Assembly (NCBI GenBank): GCA_011317545.1
Contig: WUJK01000001.1
Location: 1,054,001-1,118,000 of the forward strand
Origin: Coniella vitis
Taxonomy: Eukaryota > Ascomycota > Sordariomycetes > Diaporthales > Schizoparmaceae
Direction of reading: 5' to 3'
DNA: 64,000 nt
Below, piece by piece: positions 34,405 through 46,841 of this stretch. The notes under the pieces were generated by a model. The model did not search any database, was not told where the DNA came from, and worked only from the letters and a program-made list of their open reading frames with translations. Position 1 is the stretch's first letter. Each line of letters begins with the position of its first letter. The translations under genes and the position numbers were made by a program.

Positions 34405-35627
34405 TCAGCTCGCGACTCTTCTCCACCCGTCATCATTCTTATTCTGAGGATGATCCGATAATCGAAGGATCCCGCCTGTGCCCTTACTCCTCCTGCTGCT
34501 CAGGATCGTAGACCAGTGCTTTAGCAACGGTGTATATGTGGGCAGACAGGCGCACACAACACCGATAAAAGGTTCCACACACGACCAGATATACACTTGG
34601 GCTAATTGCCAGCTAAGGTCGGCAGCTGTAAAGAGCCTGTTTATCATGACTAATCGCATGATACTGGCTATACAGACGCTGGGGTGCAGAAATACCTCAG
34701 TATGAGTAGTTGGAGGAATCCGGGGGTCAAAGATGATAAAACGCATGCGGTTCAGGACATGATGAACAGTCTACTCACAAAACACCTAAAAGCAGAATCC
34801 CAGTGACTGCCATCTTCCGCCCGTTGCTCATATTCAGCTTCCAGACTACCAACGGACGCAAGGTTAGTTTCCAGTCCTTGGATTGTTTGCAGCAGGAAGG
34901 CAAAACGCGATGTCTCTCTTACTCGTCGGCATCGGAGTAGCCAAGATAGCAAAGTCCACAAGTATACCCGCTACCCCGTTGATGAGATAAAAGACTGGAA
35001 TGTTGAAGCATGTCCCCGTAGCTGTCGGGTCGATGTACTGTTCCCAGAAATACGGTATAGGCCGACACGCGAATAGCCAACCAACAGTAACCTCCACCAG
35101 CTGGGCTATCGTAAACCCAAAGACGCAATACCATAGTTTTGAAGGACCAAATATCCGCCGGTAAAAGAGAAGTACTGCTGCTTTGTACCATGTGACGGCC
35201 CATATATAAGCAGTGACAGATACATACGATAACTGGTGCAACTTTTGCAAATCGTCAGATGACAAAGCCTGTGTATGGCGTCCACCGCCGTATCCAACAC
35301 TAGCAAGGCAGCAGGCCGAGTTGCAGAGCGCAAACAACTGCCAAAGACAATAATATCAGCAAGTAAGCGACCCATTGTGATACATAGCCTCATCCACTGT
35401 GTCTTGGGATCAATTTGGTTGGCACTTACCAGCGCTACTAAGACGGCGTAATCGTCCATCCCAAGACCGGGCCCCAGCCGGGATAGTCGAGCAAACAGTC
35501 GCAAGCTAATAGATATGATGGCAAGCGCCATGGTAAAAACAATCGGTACTATGATTTGCGAGTTCTGATTCTCGTCCCCGCTGACCCCGGGTGAGGTGGC
35601 GGAACTCACTTCTCTGGAGCCAAACAT
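34405..35627 (-). CDS. Fungal rhodopsin-domain (SAT4/PTH11-like) integral membrane protein
   Basis: Four exons (35627-35430, 35337-34923, 34845-34779, 34678-34405) are phase-consistent and give 317 residues. The acceptor at 34679 is preferred over one 15 bp downstream because it restores the family block GVFVCIASIMRL. Other hallmarks are GMDDYAVLVAL at the end of exon 1, the GYGGGRH loop motif, WYKAAVLLFYRRIF, ILATPMPTIWKLNMSNGRKM and VEPFIGVVCACLPTYTPLL. Helices fill the central 250 residues. The N-terminus has no signal peptide and there is no CFEM domain. It is the third member of this family in the window and is the most typical of the three. Confidence 0.83.
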
Positions 35628-38253
35628 GTCTGGAGATGTGAATAAATAAATGCCTTGACACTTGCAGAAATGGCCTTGATACGCAGTTCTCGGGCACAAC
35701 CGCAGGCGGTGATGAGGAAAAATGAAAATAAAAAGACACGGGTGGCGTATACAGAATGGAACTCAACAAAAGAGAATAGGCAAATATCGAATCAATAACC
35801 GATCCGTTGAGCACGTGCTTATAAATCATAAGCTTTGAAGGAATGCTTAATACTACACACCTCGCCTGTGGATAGAGCGCGAGGTTGCATTTTCATCCTT
35901 AGGGATGCCCATTGCAACCACCGCTGTAACAAAGCCAAACGGTTCGCCCGACTGCAATCAACCAGGGGCTGTGCCAAGAAGTTGGGATGACTGAAGGACA
36001 GTTGGTGCGAAAATAAAGCCCTACACATTCGGGTGAGCGTGGTCACTCTGTGCATTATCTATAAGTAAAATGACCATCATAACCTTACTCAGATTTGACT
36101 CCTGGGCATTCTACTAGGGCAATGTAATCACAAAGTCATATAATTCTCTGGGCACTTCCAAGCATCGTCTTTGGCTGTAAGCAGAATTCTTGTCCCTGGC
36201 GAGTACCAAGAGCTTTTATGAACTTCCTCAAAGATATCCAGATATTGAACGGTGTTCAGATTACAAGGAGACCATTTGACTTCAACTGGCATCAAGCCAG
36301 CTCACCTCCTTGTTCGAGGACGGGGATATCTCGATGCTGCCGGCTGAGCGGGGTGAAATGACGCACGTCAGCAGCAACCCAATACAGCCGTAGGATGACT
36401 GCAATGCCTTGTTCAGTTTATTGATGGAGGCTCTTTCACAGCTCGCACTTGCCTACCATGGCTCCAGCTGGACCCCAATACGACATGGGGGAGACGAAGC
36501 AGCAAGAATGATACCAAGAACGGTAGGGTTGGCTATTCGAGCACAGGAGCCTTGTAGGTCAAGTAGCTACGCAAGAAAGTCATCTGGGGCGTACGGATGA
36601 TAACCAAACTTTTGGTATTGGATCAACCAGTTGTATTTGACTGGCTGGTATTAGAAGAACATTTGCCACTTGGCTCAAAGCCTGCAGATGGAGGATTTGC
36701 AGATTTGAGGTTAGGGCTGGTTAGCACAAGTCAAGACAAGTTGAAAGAGGCGATTTCGAGTTTTTTCCCAGCCTATTTTGGGACTTTTACTTGGCGTTCG
36801 GTTAGAACACATTGTTATAAGCTGATTCAAAGGTTGCATATTGTGTCATGAGCGTGTTCGATGTCGAAGCTGCTTTGGACTCAGGATACCGTGAGTATTG
36901 GCCCAGTGAATACTGTCAGCCCAGCTCCTCTATCAATTCTGACCATCGGTACCCAGTTTTATTTATCTAGGTGGGTATTATATATACGTGCTAGATACGT
37001 TCGAAGCACACGTATTTGCTATGTACCATAAAGCTGAAGCCGGGTTGGGTTAGAGAACATCAGCTTTGAAAGAATATTGTACCATGACAAGCCTGGTGGT
37101 GAAGATATCCCTTTTTGCACGGGAATAATGCTCAACAACTAAGATATAATTACCAGAAACTCACAGCTATGAGGGAGATGAATCCGAGTTTCTGAAGTCA
37201 CTCGGTAATATTCAAGCAGGTAGATAAAATGTTCAAAGATATTCAATTGTTAAGCATATAAAGCTCAACAGGATTTAAGAAACGGCTGGTAATACATTGA
37301 ATATGCCCGGTACATGAATTATGAAAATCCCTAGGGAGATAGGGCATCGATAGGGCGTCATCAATCTCGCGACCCCAACACGCTAACTTACAGTGATACC
37401 CTGTGAAGAGTACAAAATGTGTTCGATCCATTCTGCCAATAAAATAACCGAAGTGATCAAGGGGAAAGTCATAGAACACGGTTCAATTAACGCATGGGCG
37501 AATCATGATTTCTACTTACTGGAGTAAGTACCCAAAAAACGCGTCTTCACCTGCTGTATGGTATACGAGGTCTCAATATACCTCTTTCAATTTGCCAGCA
37601 CTGTACATTTATTTGGAAAAGTATACAAGTATCTCACTCTGTGGGGACAGCGATGTGGATCTTAGCAATCTGACAGCCAGTAGCTACAATACTTGGCAAC
37701 CGATGTTTCTCCAATCGCGTGTTATATGTATAGCGAGGCCGGATGCGCTAGGGACAAAATGCAAGGACCATGCCGGTTCGGTCGGACTACAATACTACTG
37801 TATAGTAGGCAATGCTGTTTGCTTTCCTATAAGCAGACTAGTATATATAAATCTTTTGGGGTTGGCCGTATGTGGTAGGAAATTATGAGACTAAAGCCTG
37901 CATTTTGCATCATCGCCCATATCGATGGCCAGGTTGAAGTCGGGCAGTTCGTGCTATTCATTCGTTACGCGAATATATTTGAATATCGCTGTCATCGTTG
38001 ACATGCTGATGTTCCGGCTGTGAAGGATTACTTATTATAATGTATGAGAATTTTACTGGTTTGCTTAGTTGTACATGGTTTTTCGTACGCTGGATGCTAT
38101 CAAGTACGCCCGTGATTCGAAGGGCATTGATTGCATGATGATGGCAGCATGGGAGTAGTGTAATATACATGTCAAAAAGTTCCGCATATTTTACATACTT
38201 TTCATGCAGCAAGCATATTCATTCCATACTTGTCTAATATTCAAACTGATCGA
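35628..38253. other. Gene-poor region, no gene recognised
   Basis: Several 60-127 codon frames exist (for example 36597-36851 and 37505-37888) but none shows a domain, phase-consistent splicing or biased composition. No tRNA or repeat family was identified. The AATAAATCATAAGCTTT stretch near 35820 is the presumed upstream flank of the rhodopsin-domain gene. Confidence 0.45.
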
Positions 38254-39277
38254 CTATTCAAAGAGGCCCAACACTAGAGACGATCTGTTGGTAGCCTCTT
38301 CTGTGCCATCAAACAAATTCGCTTTCTGAATCCCTGCCGCCATGAGCAAAAGAAGCAAAATGAAGAGACCAATAAGGACAACATGCATGGGCATTAGTGA
38401 GCCACCACGTTGTCTCGGCCGATTGCGGTCTGTGTGAGCGTAAGGGAGGCTAGTTGTACTCCAGGTTCTGCTTGGATGATTTGATCTGACAACAGGATTT
38501 CCATGCCACAACCTGCCCGTGGTAGTTCGTGGAGGCAGCTGTAGATGCTGAATCGTCCCATAAGTCGACGCAGCGGGGAACAAGCGACGAGGAGACTTGT
38601 GTTGTAGCAAGCTCTCGAGATCTGTGAATTGGTTCCGTTGTTCGGCGACCATCCTAACCGTTGGTACCCTGGTCCCTGGTGGGAGGTGTCGTGAAGGAGA
38701 GTCTTGATCACGTATAGCGAAGACTTGAGTTGGTCTTGTGGCGGTTGTGGACTTCCGGATCATCACATTAAGCGTTTGGTAGGAGGCGTCGTCGAGGTGT
38801 AAATGCTTATCATGCCAGTATGTTCTCAGTATCGAGAGTGGAAGGTTGTGCATGTTCTTAATATTGACATATGAATTCTTCTTGAGCTGTTTCCCATGTG
38901 CCAGAAAGAGGCGTACGGGTGTATCTGGGTGGTCAGACGGGTAGATTGGAAGGTAATTTCGCCGCTGCTTGGGCCTTCCATGGCGGATCTCGATCGGCGT
39001 CCCATGAAAGCTCGTCACCTGAAAAGCATCAAGTATATTAGCCATTGCAAGGACACAAACAACATGCGCTACAGTCGCGGCGACTTACGATCAAAACCGT
39101 CACAATCCCACCTTCAGCGCCCTTGGACAGGATAATGACTGGATGGTTGAGCGCTCCCTCGTCAACAGTCAAACCAGGCTGATTTGGAATGTCCTTCCTC
39201 TGGGGTAACATCATCAGACATCCCTGCAGGTTCGTTGAATAGGGACAACAACCCGGAGGAGAGGAGAAATGGGCCAT
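38254..39277 (-). CDS. Orphan protein with a conserved-looking N-terminal barrel-like region and a C-terminal membrane anchor
   Basis: Two exons (39277-39089 and 39018-38254) joined across a GTAAGT...TTTCAG intron give 317 residues. Residues about 40-120 (HPVIILSKG, GGIVTVLIVTSFHGTPIE, YLPIYPSDHP, KKNSYVNIKN) form a strand-rich pattern I have the impression of having seen in uncharacterised fungal proteins. It loosely recalls the PemK/MazF beta-barrel layout, which I regard only as a hint. The middle is Arg/Thr/Pro-rich and disordered. A single helix (HVVLIGLFILLLLLMAAGI) lies near residues 274-292, leaving a tail of about 25 residues, so the protein looks anchored with most of its mass on one side. 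There is no signal peptide. Function unknown. Confidence 0.6.
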
Positions 39278-41811
39278 TGCAAGGGTAAAATTGAGTGCTA
39301 TACAATGTATCAATATCTCCTTAGAGGGCGGGGTAGATAGGGAAAATCAGCCGCATTTCCTGTTGTACCATTTCCACGTGACCAGTAAGCAGGTTGTATG
39401 ACGTGATACATAATACTACCCTTTCAGAGTCTTTTTTAAGCCTTTCTTTTTCACCACTTGCAATAGCTAGAATAGAGCCTATAATTGAGAAGCCCTCTAG
39501 GCTTTTGGATCCTAGGTATAACCTCCCATGTCCTTTTATTGTGGTTCTTAACGCTGTTCCTAGCTACATACGTTGTAAAAGTACAAAGCTACTACCACTG
39601 CACTACGAGGACAAAAGAAGTACTCTTTATGTCTAGTACACATGGGTGCTTTATATCCTTGACATACGTACATATACTTTCAGCCCGACAGCCCTGCTGC
39701 TTCCGGTAACGACCCCCTGCGCCCTTCGCTACAATTCGACGTACAATACTGCTAGCAGGGTCAAAGTTTCATTCTTAGAGACCTATTCTATTAACCGCAA
39801 GCTAACTTCAGAGGACTCGTCGTCTTCGCTTATCTCTAAGTTCTGATATTCTAACTGCTCCTTACTATTCTACTAGCTGCCATGCTCATACATTTATTAA
39901 CGACTGACTCATTAGGAAATGGCTCATAAATGACCTTATGTCGAAGGCACTCTTCAGGGTTTCTCATGGAAATAGCAATAACATGCAGCAGGATATGCTG
40001 AGAGCCGGTGCGACCAAGGCATGTTAGGGCGCACTGGGCAATGCGCGGTTGATCGGGGACTGACCAGAAAAGTAACAGGCCAGGGGAGCAACTGAAGGTC
40101 GTGCGCACGCATGCATAGATACTTGGTAGATTTCCTCATAGTCATATCATTGCATTTCGAGGACGTTTGCTCTTCCTTATCACCGCATCATAAGTCAATG
40201 GATCGGCGAATGAGTTCGACCTCCACACGCCAAGCAACTACACACTTTGTGCGCATGGACAGTCGCAGAGGGGTCGGAAAGCCGGTAGATATTTCTTGCA
40301 TTTATGTATTACCTATCGAACTCAACCCATAGCCTTGACCTGTGTCAGTCGGCAACGCCACCGATTGCATTTCCACCAGCGCCCTGCTTATCAAATACAC
40401 ATGATATAAACCGCACTCATATGTTGTAGAAGTGTTATCTTCCCTAACTCATAGTACTGTAAGCATTATATCTAAGAGCAGTGGGATGAAGTCTGGTTTA
40501 CAATAGTGAGGCATCTTATGCACCTGCGTAGCCAATGTTTCGAGTAGAGTGAGTGATGGGCAAAGATGCATGGAACAGGAGTCCAAGAGAGGGAGCAGCT
40601 TGAGAATCAGTAGGTAAGAAGGAATACATTCACCGTGACAAGATGAAAAGTCAACGGATCGTTTATATCATAATAAGCTGCTAATATCCTGACATTTCAA
40701 GCTCAATTGAGTCGTGTTGCAGCGATGGCATATAGCTCTCAGACTGCAGGTTGCTTTTGCATTTACAGCTGGTGCTCATACAGGGGTTCAGGGCTCCTCC
40801 CAGGAGAGTGAGACTGAACTTACAGGGGGACTGCCGAGTCCCGCGCACTATTTCTGCCCTTGAGCGGCTGAGCCCGTGCGCCAGCCAGCCTGTGCTACCT
40901 CGCCATGTCGCGCAGGCTTGCGTGTTACCTGTGACCTGTTGCTCCCAGTAAGCTTGGGACACCATCTGGTTATTTTTCTAATAAACCTCATCTCATATTC
41001 ATCTGTCTCAGTCACACCATACCATGTAGCGTCTCTTTCTCTATTCATCCACAGGGCCGTAATGATCTGCAGAATGTAGTTGCTGGGTTAGTGTATCCCG
41101 TCACAGGCACGAGCCCTGCAACATTACCAAGCCGCAATGTTGGCCATGGCATTACAGCGAACTCCAAATGGAGAGCATCTTTCAATAATCTAATCTGTGA
41201 TCCTCTTTACTATGTATGAAAGGTTCCAGTCTTGGATGCGGCCACGGCACTGTAGGCGGCGAGCCCGTACGGTCCCACCGCATGAAACACCGGAAAAGTC
41301 TTCGCGCCGGGATTCGTCAGCTCTGTCGAAGTGATCGCTTGAGGGGTTGGGAGGTGTGGGGGGGGGGGGCAGCCATGGTCGCCTTGACACATGCCAACTA
41401 CGAAGAATAGGAGACCGATAAATAGAATCACGGCCAGTGCCTCGATTAATATTCCAAGAGAAAGCGCGCTGCACAAGGCCTATGCCATGGTCGATGGAGC
41501 GCGCAGTCACACCATGCCTCTGTAAAGCTCAGTCCCCATCAACCTGCTCTGTTCATGGCTATCTCGTATTTGCCCACGAGCGTTGTTGTTGGCGTGTGCC
41601 TTTGCTTGTTCTGTAACCAAGAACACAGTGCATTTGGTCGCCTCACCTCTTTGGCAGTTTTCGAGCGACGGTAGGACTGGAGATAGAAGCTGGGATGTAG
41701 TGGCAGAGATATACACATGATTCGTGTTCATTATCATTATCAGATAAACCAGCGAGTCTATTGTATTGGAAGAAAGTAAAAGTGGCCCGTTTCCAGTAGT
41801 CCCCGTCCTTC
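39278..41811. other. Intergenic, one doubtful small membrane frame
   Basis: No recognised gene. At 41210-41476 on the minus strand a frame encodes a strong hydrophobic helix (LAVILFIGLLFFVVG) followed by a proline run created by the opposite-strand G tract at 41358-41369. It has no ATG of its own and could be an exon of an unresolved small gene. 39394-39850 has stop-rich, TE-like texture without identifiable ends. Confidence 0.4.
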
Positions 41812-43205
41812 TTAAAGCGGCCTATCCAACCGAACGCACCACAAGAAGTAGTCCTCCAACGGCAGCAAGTTGAGCAAGAATCGGTTACCCCACCATCCCA
41901 GAGCACACACGCAAGCTCCGGCTACGGCGTCCAGGATAAAGTGGTTGGCAGTCGACACGATCGCGATCAAGATGATGAAAGGGTAGAGAAAGCCGGCCGT
42001 GACACAGATAAGACGGCGGACGGGCGGAAGCCGCATGTGCAGGCTTCCCATCCGCACAGACATGGGGCGGCGATGCTGGGGCGCGAGCGGGAGCATGGAG
42101 ATGGTGAGACCGATCATGAGGGAATAGCCAAAGTGCAGCGAGGGCATGGCAGCTGAAGCGCACGTTAGTCGCCGTCTCAGTCTGGCAAGTAGACGAGGGG
42201 GACAGGGTCTTCACTTACCATATTGGTTGCAGAACTTGTTCTGGGTCCAGACACTGCTCTCACCACCCTTGCCATGCACGGTATCGACGAAACCAAAGGT
42301 GCGACCAAGCTCTGCCTCGGGCCCCGTAGCATCAGGGTCACTGAGAAGTCGAGGCGGCATGCAGGGCCAAGCGGTGAAGACGATAAAGGCCAGGAGGTTG
42401 CACATGGCCATAGTCCTCCGTCTCGCCTGGTACAGGGCCGCTCCGCCGGAGGATGATGGGTCGGCCTGCTCGTCCGTGTCCTTGCCCGCTCGCCTCTCAT
42501 CGGTCCGCTTGCGCGTGATGGTGTAGTAGTACAGGAAGACCAGGAAAAAGATGGTGCCGGGGATGTGGATGTACGAGTAGATCCTGTTGATCCAGCGCAT
42601 CAAGGTCTCGTGCTGCAAAAATGCCTGCTGAATGTGCGGCTCCCAGAAGATGCCGAGTCTCTGCTCCAGTGCAATGAGCTGCAGGGCATGGTGGCGGGCG
42701 ACGTCGACCGTCTTCTCATCCAGCGTGAGAGCCCCGACTGCTCGTCCCAGTTGGTAAACCTGTACAATGGGTTAGCCCTGACTGTTGTTTTGGCCCGCCT
42801 GTGTCCCGGGGGTTACCGTACCCAATAAATCAAAGCCCAGTACCAACATTCGGCCAAGAAGGGAAGTTTCCGGAGCAGCCGACTAAGAAAGTAGTCCTGG
42901 AAGACTGCAGTGTTCGGAGACGTGACTTGAAAGCGCCATTTCCACAAGACTATGTCTCTTTTCCTCCAGGTCCGCTCGGTCTGAGCCAGAAGTGTGCCGT
43001 CCTCGAGCAAAGACTCGCCCGACGACCGCGACGATGGCGTCTCCAAATCGTCAGAGAATTCGTCGTGAGGCTCATCGAATCTCTTTTCTTCCCAGCTGTG
43101 GCCTCGTTTCCCAAAGAGCTTGTAGTGGTTGTTCCGGTTGACGTAAACACCGCCAAACAGCAGTGTGACCACCACGAGGGGTTCAGCAAAAGCGCCGACG
43201 CCCAT
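41812..43205 (-). CDS. PAP2-superfamily integral membrane enzyme (AUR1/IPC-synthase-like fold)
   Basis: Three exons (43205-42822, 42759-42219, 42152-41812) give 421 residues, starting at GCC ATG GGC. An N-terminal helix (FAEPLVVVTLLFGGVYV) is followed by a charged disordered segment to about residue 85. Then come helices and the PAP2 catalytic motifs: SLHFGYS with His about 315 and ANHFILDAVAG with His about 379 and Asp about 383, which form the phosphohistidine relay of this superfamily. The motif spacing and helix content fit the PAP2_3 branch that contains inositol-phosphorylceramide synthase, but the length and N-terminus differ from AUR1. It probably handles a lipid phosphate or phospho-head-group in an endomembrane. 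The extra N-terminal frame before the ATG is not used. Confidence 0.8.
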
Positions 43206-45663
43206 GGCTATAACTGAGGGACTGTCGTCCTCACGAAAATATTCAAATATGTTACACCAGGTTAAAGAGGGTTCGAGACCGTGTCTCAGGGCTGGTGCAT
43301 CGCAAGCTTGGAAGCCCCCAACGTGAAGTCGCAAATTCAGACGATCGTCAAGAACGCACGATGGAGACTCGCTGGGAAAAGCGCGGCGGTTTCCAGAGTG
43401 CACGGGGGCCCACGGAACTTTTGTCGACGCTTGAATTTTTTCCAAGTTTACCATAGGGTCACAGTAATGACGCAATGCTTTGACACGTACCCCGTCCAGT
43501 ACCCACCCGTAGCTGTGGTGGTTGCAGAGGTCCACGCAGCCCACCGAGTGTGCCTCGCTTCTGGTTGCCGACAGCCCCGGAGGGATTGGGGCCTTTTCAT
43601 GGGGGCTGTACTATGTAGCAGGGGGTCCCTCACACCCAATCAAAGCCGCCAAGCAGACGCCGCCGAGGGTGATAAAACCGGGGAACGCCAAGAGCCCCTA
43701 ATGGTACTTTTTGCCATGTACTTGTAATCAACAAGACGAAGCACGACGGATGCGGGTTCCAAGAGCTGCCCGTCCGCACTACCAAGCACAGCAAGACGAG
43801 CCGTGGTTTCCGGGTCATCCGAGCCAGTCGACAGACAGCACATGCACTTGTTCTCGTGTTGAACAAGGAAAAAAAAAAGTGGCCGGTCAGTCGGTGGTTT
43901 TCTGACAATCAATACATGGTGAAGGGGTTTTGCTGACGACTAGGGGCCTTTTACTGGCAAATAGGAACGCTATCAGCGAAAGAGACTTCGACGAATTCTG
44001 GTCATGCTTTGGATCATGACCTGGTTGGGGCTTTGGGTTTGCAAGTCAGTCATAGTGGGCACTGCGTACGCAGTAGCGCCTGGCGAGCGTATTCTCAGTG
44101 GCACCATCGAGGGCCCCCAATGGCCCGCCAATCACCCGGCCAGCCTCACCACGTATGGTCACGCGACCAAGCAAAAGGCAGGACGGATTCTGCCGGCGCA
44201 CGCTTCCTCTCAGCTCGGGCAGGACCCACTCTGCCATTCAAGCCACTCAGGCAATTTGGGGGCGATCCAACCGTATCCACTCACCAGGCTCGGCCTCATG
44301 CAAAGACTGCAGCAGTGCTCACCAGCTGCGCAAACTATTACTGTACAATGTACTAAGCTAAGTATGCACCACATAGTATGTAGTGGCAGACAGGCAGTGG
44401 TAGTTTTAGCCCCCGTCGGGCGCCTCGAGTGCACCGGACCGCGTGCCCAGCGGGCGCTTTTGTACTATGACAGTGCTGAAAGCGGTCATCGTGCAAACGG
44501 CCACGCGCCGCTGGCTGAGTTACTACTTACTATACTATATAGTAGCTGCCTAATATATTGTGTACTATAGTACATAGTATAGTAATCTGCCCGCCACAAT
44601 GTCGTGCCATAGTATTTATCGGCGGAGAGGGAAAAGCCGGGGGGGGGGGGCCGACGTTTTGGAAGCAGTTCTCTTTACCATGGTCAGCATGTAATGAGGT
44701 ACATATTCTCTACACCGCATGTAGCTGGATGAACTCTGCACTCTGAGGTTGACAAGAAACCAGATATGATGCGGTGCATTTCCTCCGCTTAACCAATCGG
44801 AAGACGTACGTCCTATTGATGCGAAGGTGGATGGAGGTGATTGCGAGGCACATTCTGTTGGTGCAGCAAGGGGTAAACGGTGCACGGTGGCCCAGCAGGT
44901 GCAATTGCTTCTGTTGTGGTGAGTGAGAGCCGGGGCTCGCCCTGTGGAAATGGCCCGAGACAAATGCCGAAATCGGTGCGGAAGCTGCTTAGCTCATGCC
45001 TTGGCTTACTGTACATTGTTTACTGCCGACCACATTCGAGGTTTAGCCGCTGTTGATTGCATGAATCGATGGCGCACGGAAGCTTGCTGGGCTTCTGCGA
45101 ATATACGCCATCATCTGTCGTTATGCTGAATGAGTGCAGCTGCTCTTTTGGACCTGCCTATTTTTTCCCCCTCCCGTGGCTCTGTCTATCTTCGTCTAGG
45201 GCAAAGACGCGTATGAATGCATCACCCGCGTCAGTCTTGCAGAGACACACGTCATTGTCCCGTTCCAATCCTCCGACGATGGTATATCGCAAATCCTATC
45301 TCCAACTGGTAGACCAATTGCAGTGCGTGTGACCTACGCCAATAGCCGAATAGTGACGGTAGTACATATGTCGAAGCAATAGGCCAATATACATTTGGGC
45401 AGAAACAATAATGGACATAAAATTGGGCATAAGTAGGCGTTAATCTGCCGACTGAGTTGGAATATAGTCTTGGTGTCGTTCAATGGCATAAATATCCCCC
45501 CCTCACTTCCTATGCTCTCTCTCCCACTCTGCAATACAAGTCATGTTGATGAATCTGCATACGTTGACTCCTTCTGGCCTTCAATTCTCCATTCACACTT
45601 CTGTATTGGTTCCTCAGCTGCATACATCATATGGCTCCTTCATCCACACCGTTGGCAAACGCC
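43206..45663. other. Intergenic, no convincing gene
   Basis: A 188-codon plus frame at 44004-44570 overlaps other frames of similar length and has no domain, so I do not call it. A poly-G tract occupies 44639-44650. The stretch just upstream of the terpene synthase (45500-45660) is pyrimidine-rich, as fungal promoters often are. Confidence 0.4.
44527..44585. repeat. AT-rich perfect 12-bp inverted repeat
   Basis: TTACTATACTAT at 44527-44538 is matched in reverse complement by ATAGTATAGTAA at 44574-44585. The loop contains further TACTATAGTA palindromes. It resembles the tip of a very small foldback element. Confidence 0.45.
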
Positions 45664-46841
45664 ATGTCGTCGATAGAGGTGGTGAAGTCCCAGTCACAAA
45701 ACGGGAATGCGCTCGGCTACATCGATATTCGCACACTCAAGGAGGATGAGAACTTGCGAGTATCAAGGCATTGGGCCCTATATTGCAGACGTGGCTCCAA
45801 GCAATGGCCCCGAAGTGGACGCCTTATCCGCCGCCCGATGAGGCTCTCCGCCGCGAGCTGTTCACTTGGGGCCAGCAAACTCTTTTCCAAGTCATCGGGA
45901 ACCAGCAGATGACAGACCATGCCATCAAACTTGCAGTCAGCTGTGGCGAGACGGTCTTCCGCCAGCTCGATCTGCAGCACCGCCTCGCCCTTGCCAAGAT
46001 GAGCGCAGTAGGCGTGCTTGTGGACGATCTCGCCGACAAGGATGAGGCAACGGCCTTGGCCCTCGAGACTATGATATCCAGCATACTGGCACGTCGCAGC
46101 GCGGGCACCAAACTTCTCGACTTGTACGTCGACTGCGCTCGGGAGCATAGCCAGATGATCCTAGATCCCGCGCTTGGCGACTACGTGCTTTTCGGCCACC
46201 TTACCCCCATTGTGGGCTGCAGCTTGGAAGCAAAGATAATGAAGATGCCTCCTATGCTGCCCAAGGTCGCTGCAACTCACGTTAAAGCCACTGAACTGCG
46301 CTCTAGCGATCTCCCCTGGTTTGTACGCTTCAAGTCTGGTGCTGCTGAAGTTTGGGCCATAGCATTATTGACGCAAAGTTTGGATCGGTCGAGGGCAATC
46401 CCTGTGGAGATTTGGGCGCCAATATTGCCAGATATTGTTGTCTTTGTGTCTTTGGTGAACGACCTCTTATCCGCGCCCAAGGAGATCTGGTCTCAGGAAA
46501 CCCACACCTACCTCATGCACGATGTCCAGACAAAGAATCAAGTTAGCGTGACGGGGACCGGCGTGCATGGAGAGTGGACATTCAAGGATTCGGTCCTCAG
46601 TGCGTGTAGGGTCATACAGGAGGCCGATCTTAGGATAAGGGCGACACTGCAAAGCGTTCTTGAGAATGAAGAAGCACAAGACCCGGCTAGCCAGACTGCT
46701 AAAGATGTTCGGGCCCTCAAGTCCGTGTGGGAGCAGTTCAAAGCCGACTACATCAGTTTGCATCTGGACTTGCCAAGATATAAGCTGTCCAAATGGTTAC
46801 CAGAGCTACTAGAATATAGAAATAGTCGTCTAGATTTCTAG
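45664..46841 (+). CDS. TRI5-type (trichodiene-synthase-like) sesquiterpene synthase
   Basis: A 356-codon frame from about 45771 to 46841 holds the whole catalytic fold. The aspartate-rich motif is VLVDDLADKDEA near residues 83-93 of that frame. The NSE/DTE triad is NDLLSAPKE about 145 residues later, both binding the Mg-diphosphate. The end of the protein (YISLHLDLPRYKLSKW) matches the RY-type C-terminal pattern of trichodiene and longiborneol synthases. Enzymes of this family cyclise farnesyl diphosphate in the cytosol. The 5' end is unresolved: the ATG at 45664 is in another frame. A GTGAAG...CAAG intron (45682-45767), or a one-base frame change near 45755, would connect it. No P450 or other tailoring gene adjoins, so the product is unknown. 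Confidence 0.74.

Noticed and set aside
44004..44570. 188-codon open frame
   Set aside because: Other frames of 60-115 codons overlap it on both strands, it has no domain, no biased composition and no splice context; it looks like chance in GC-rich DNA.
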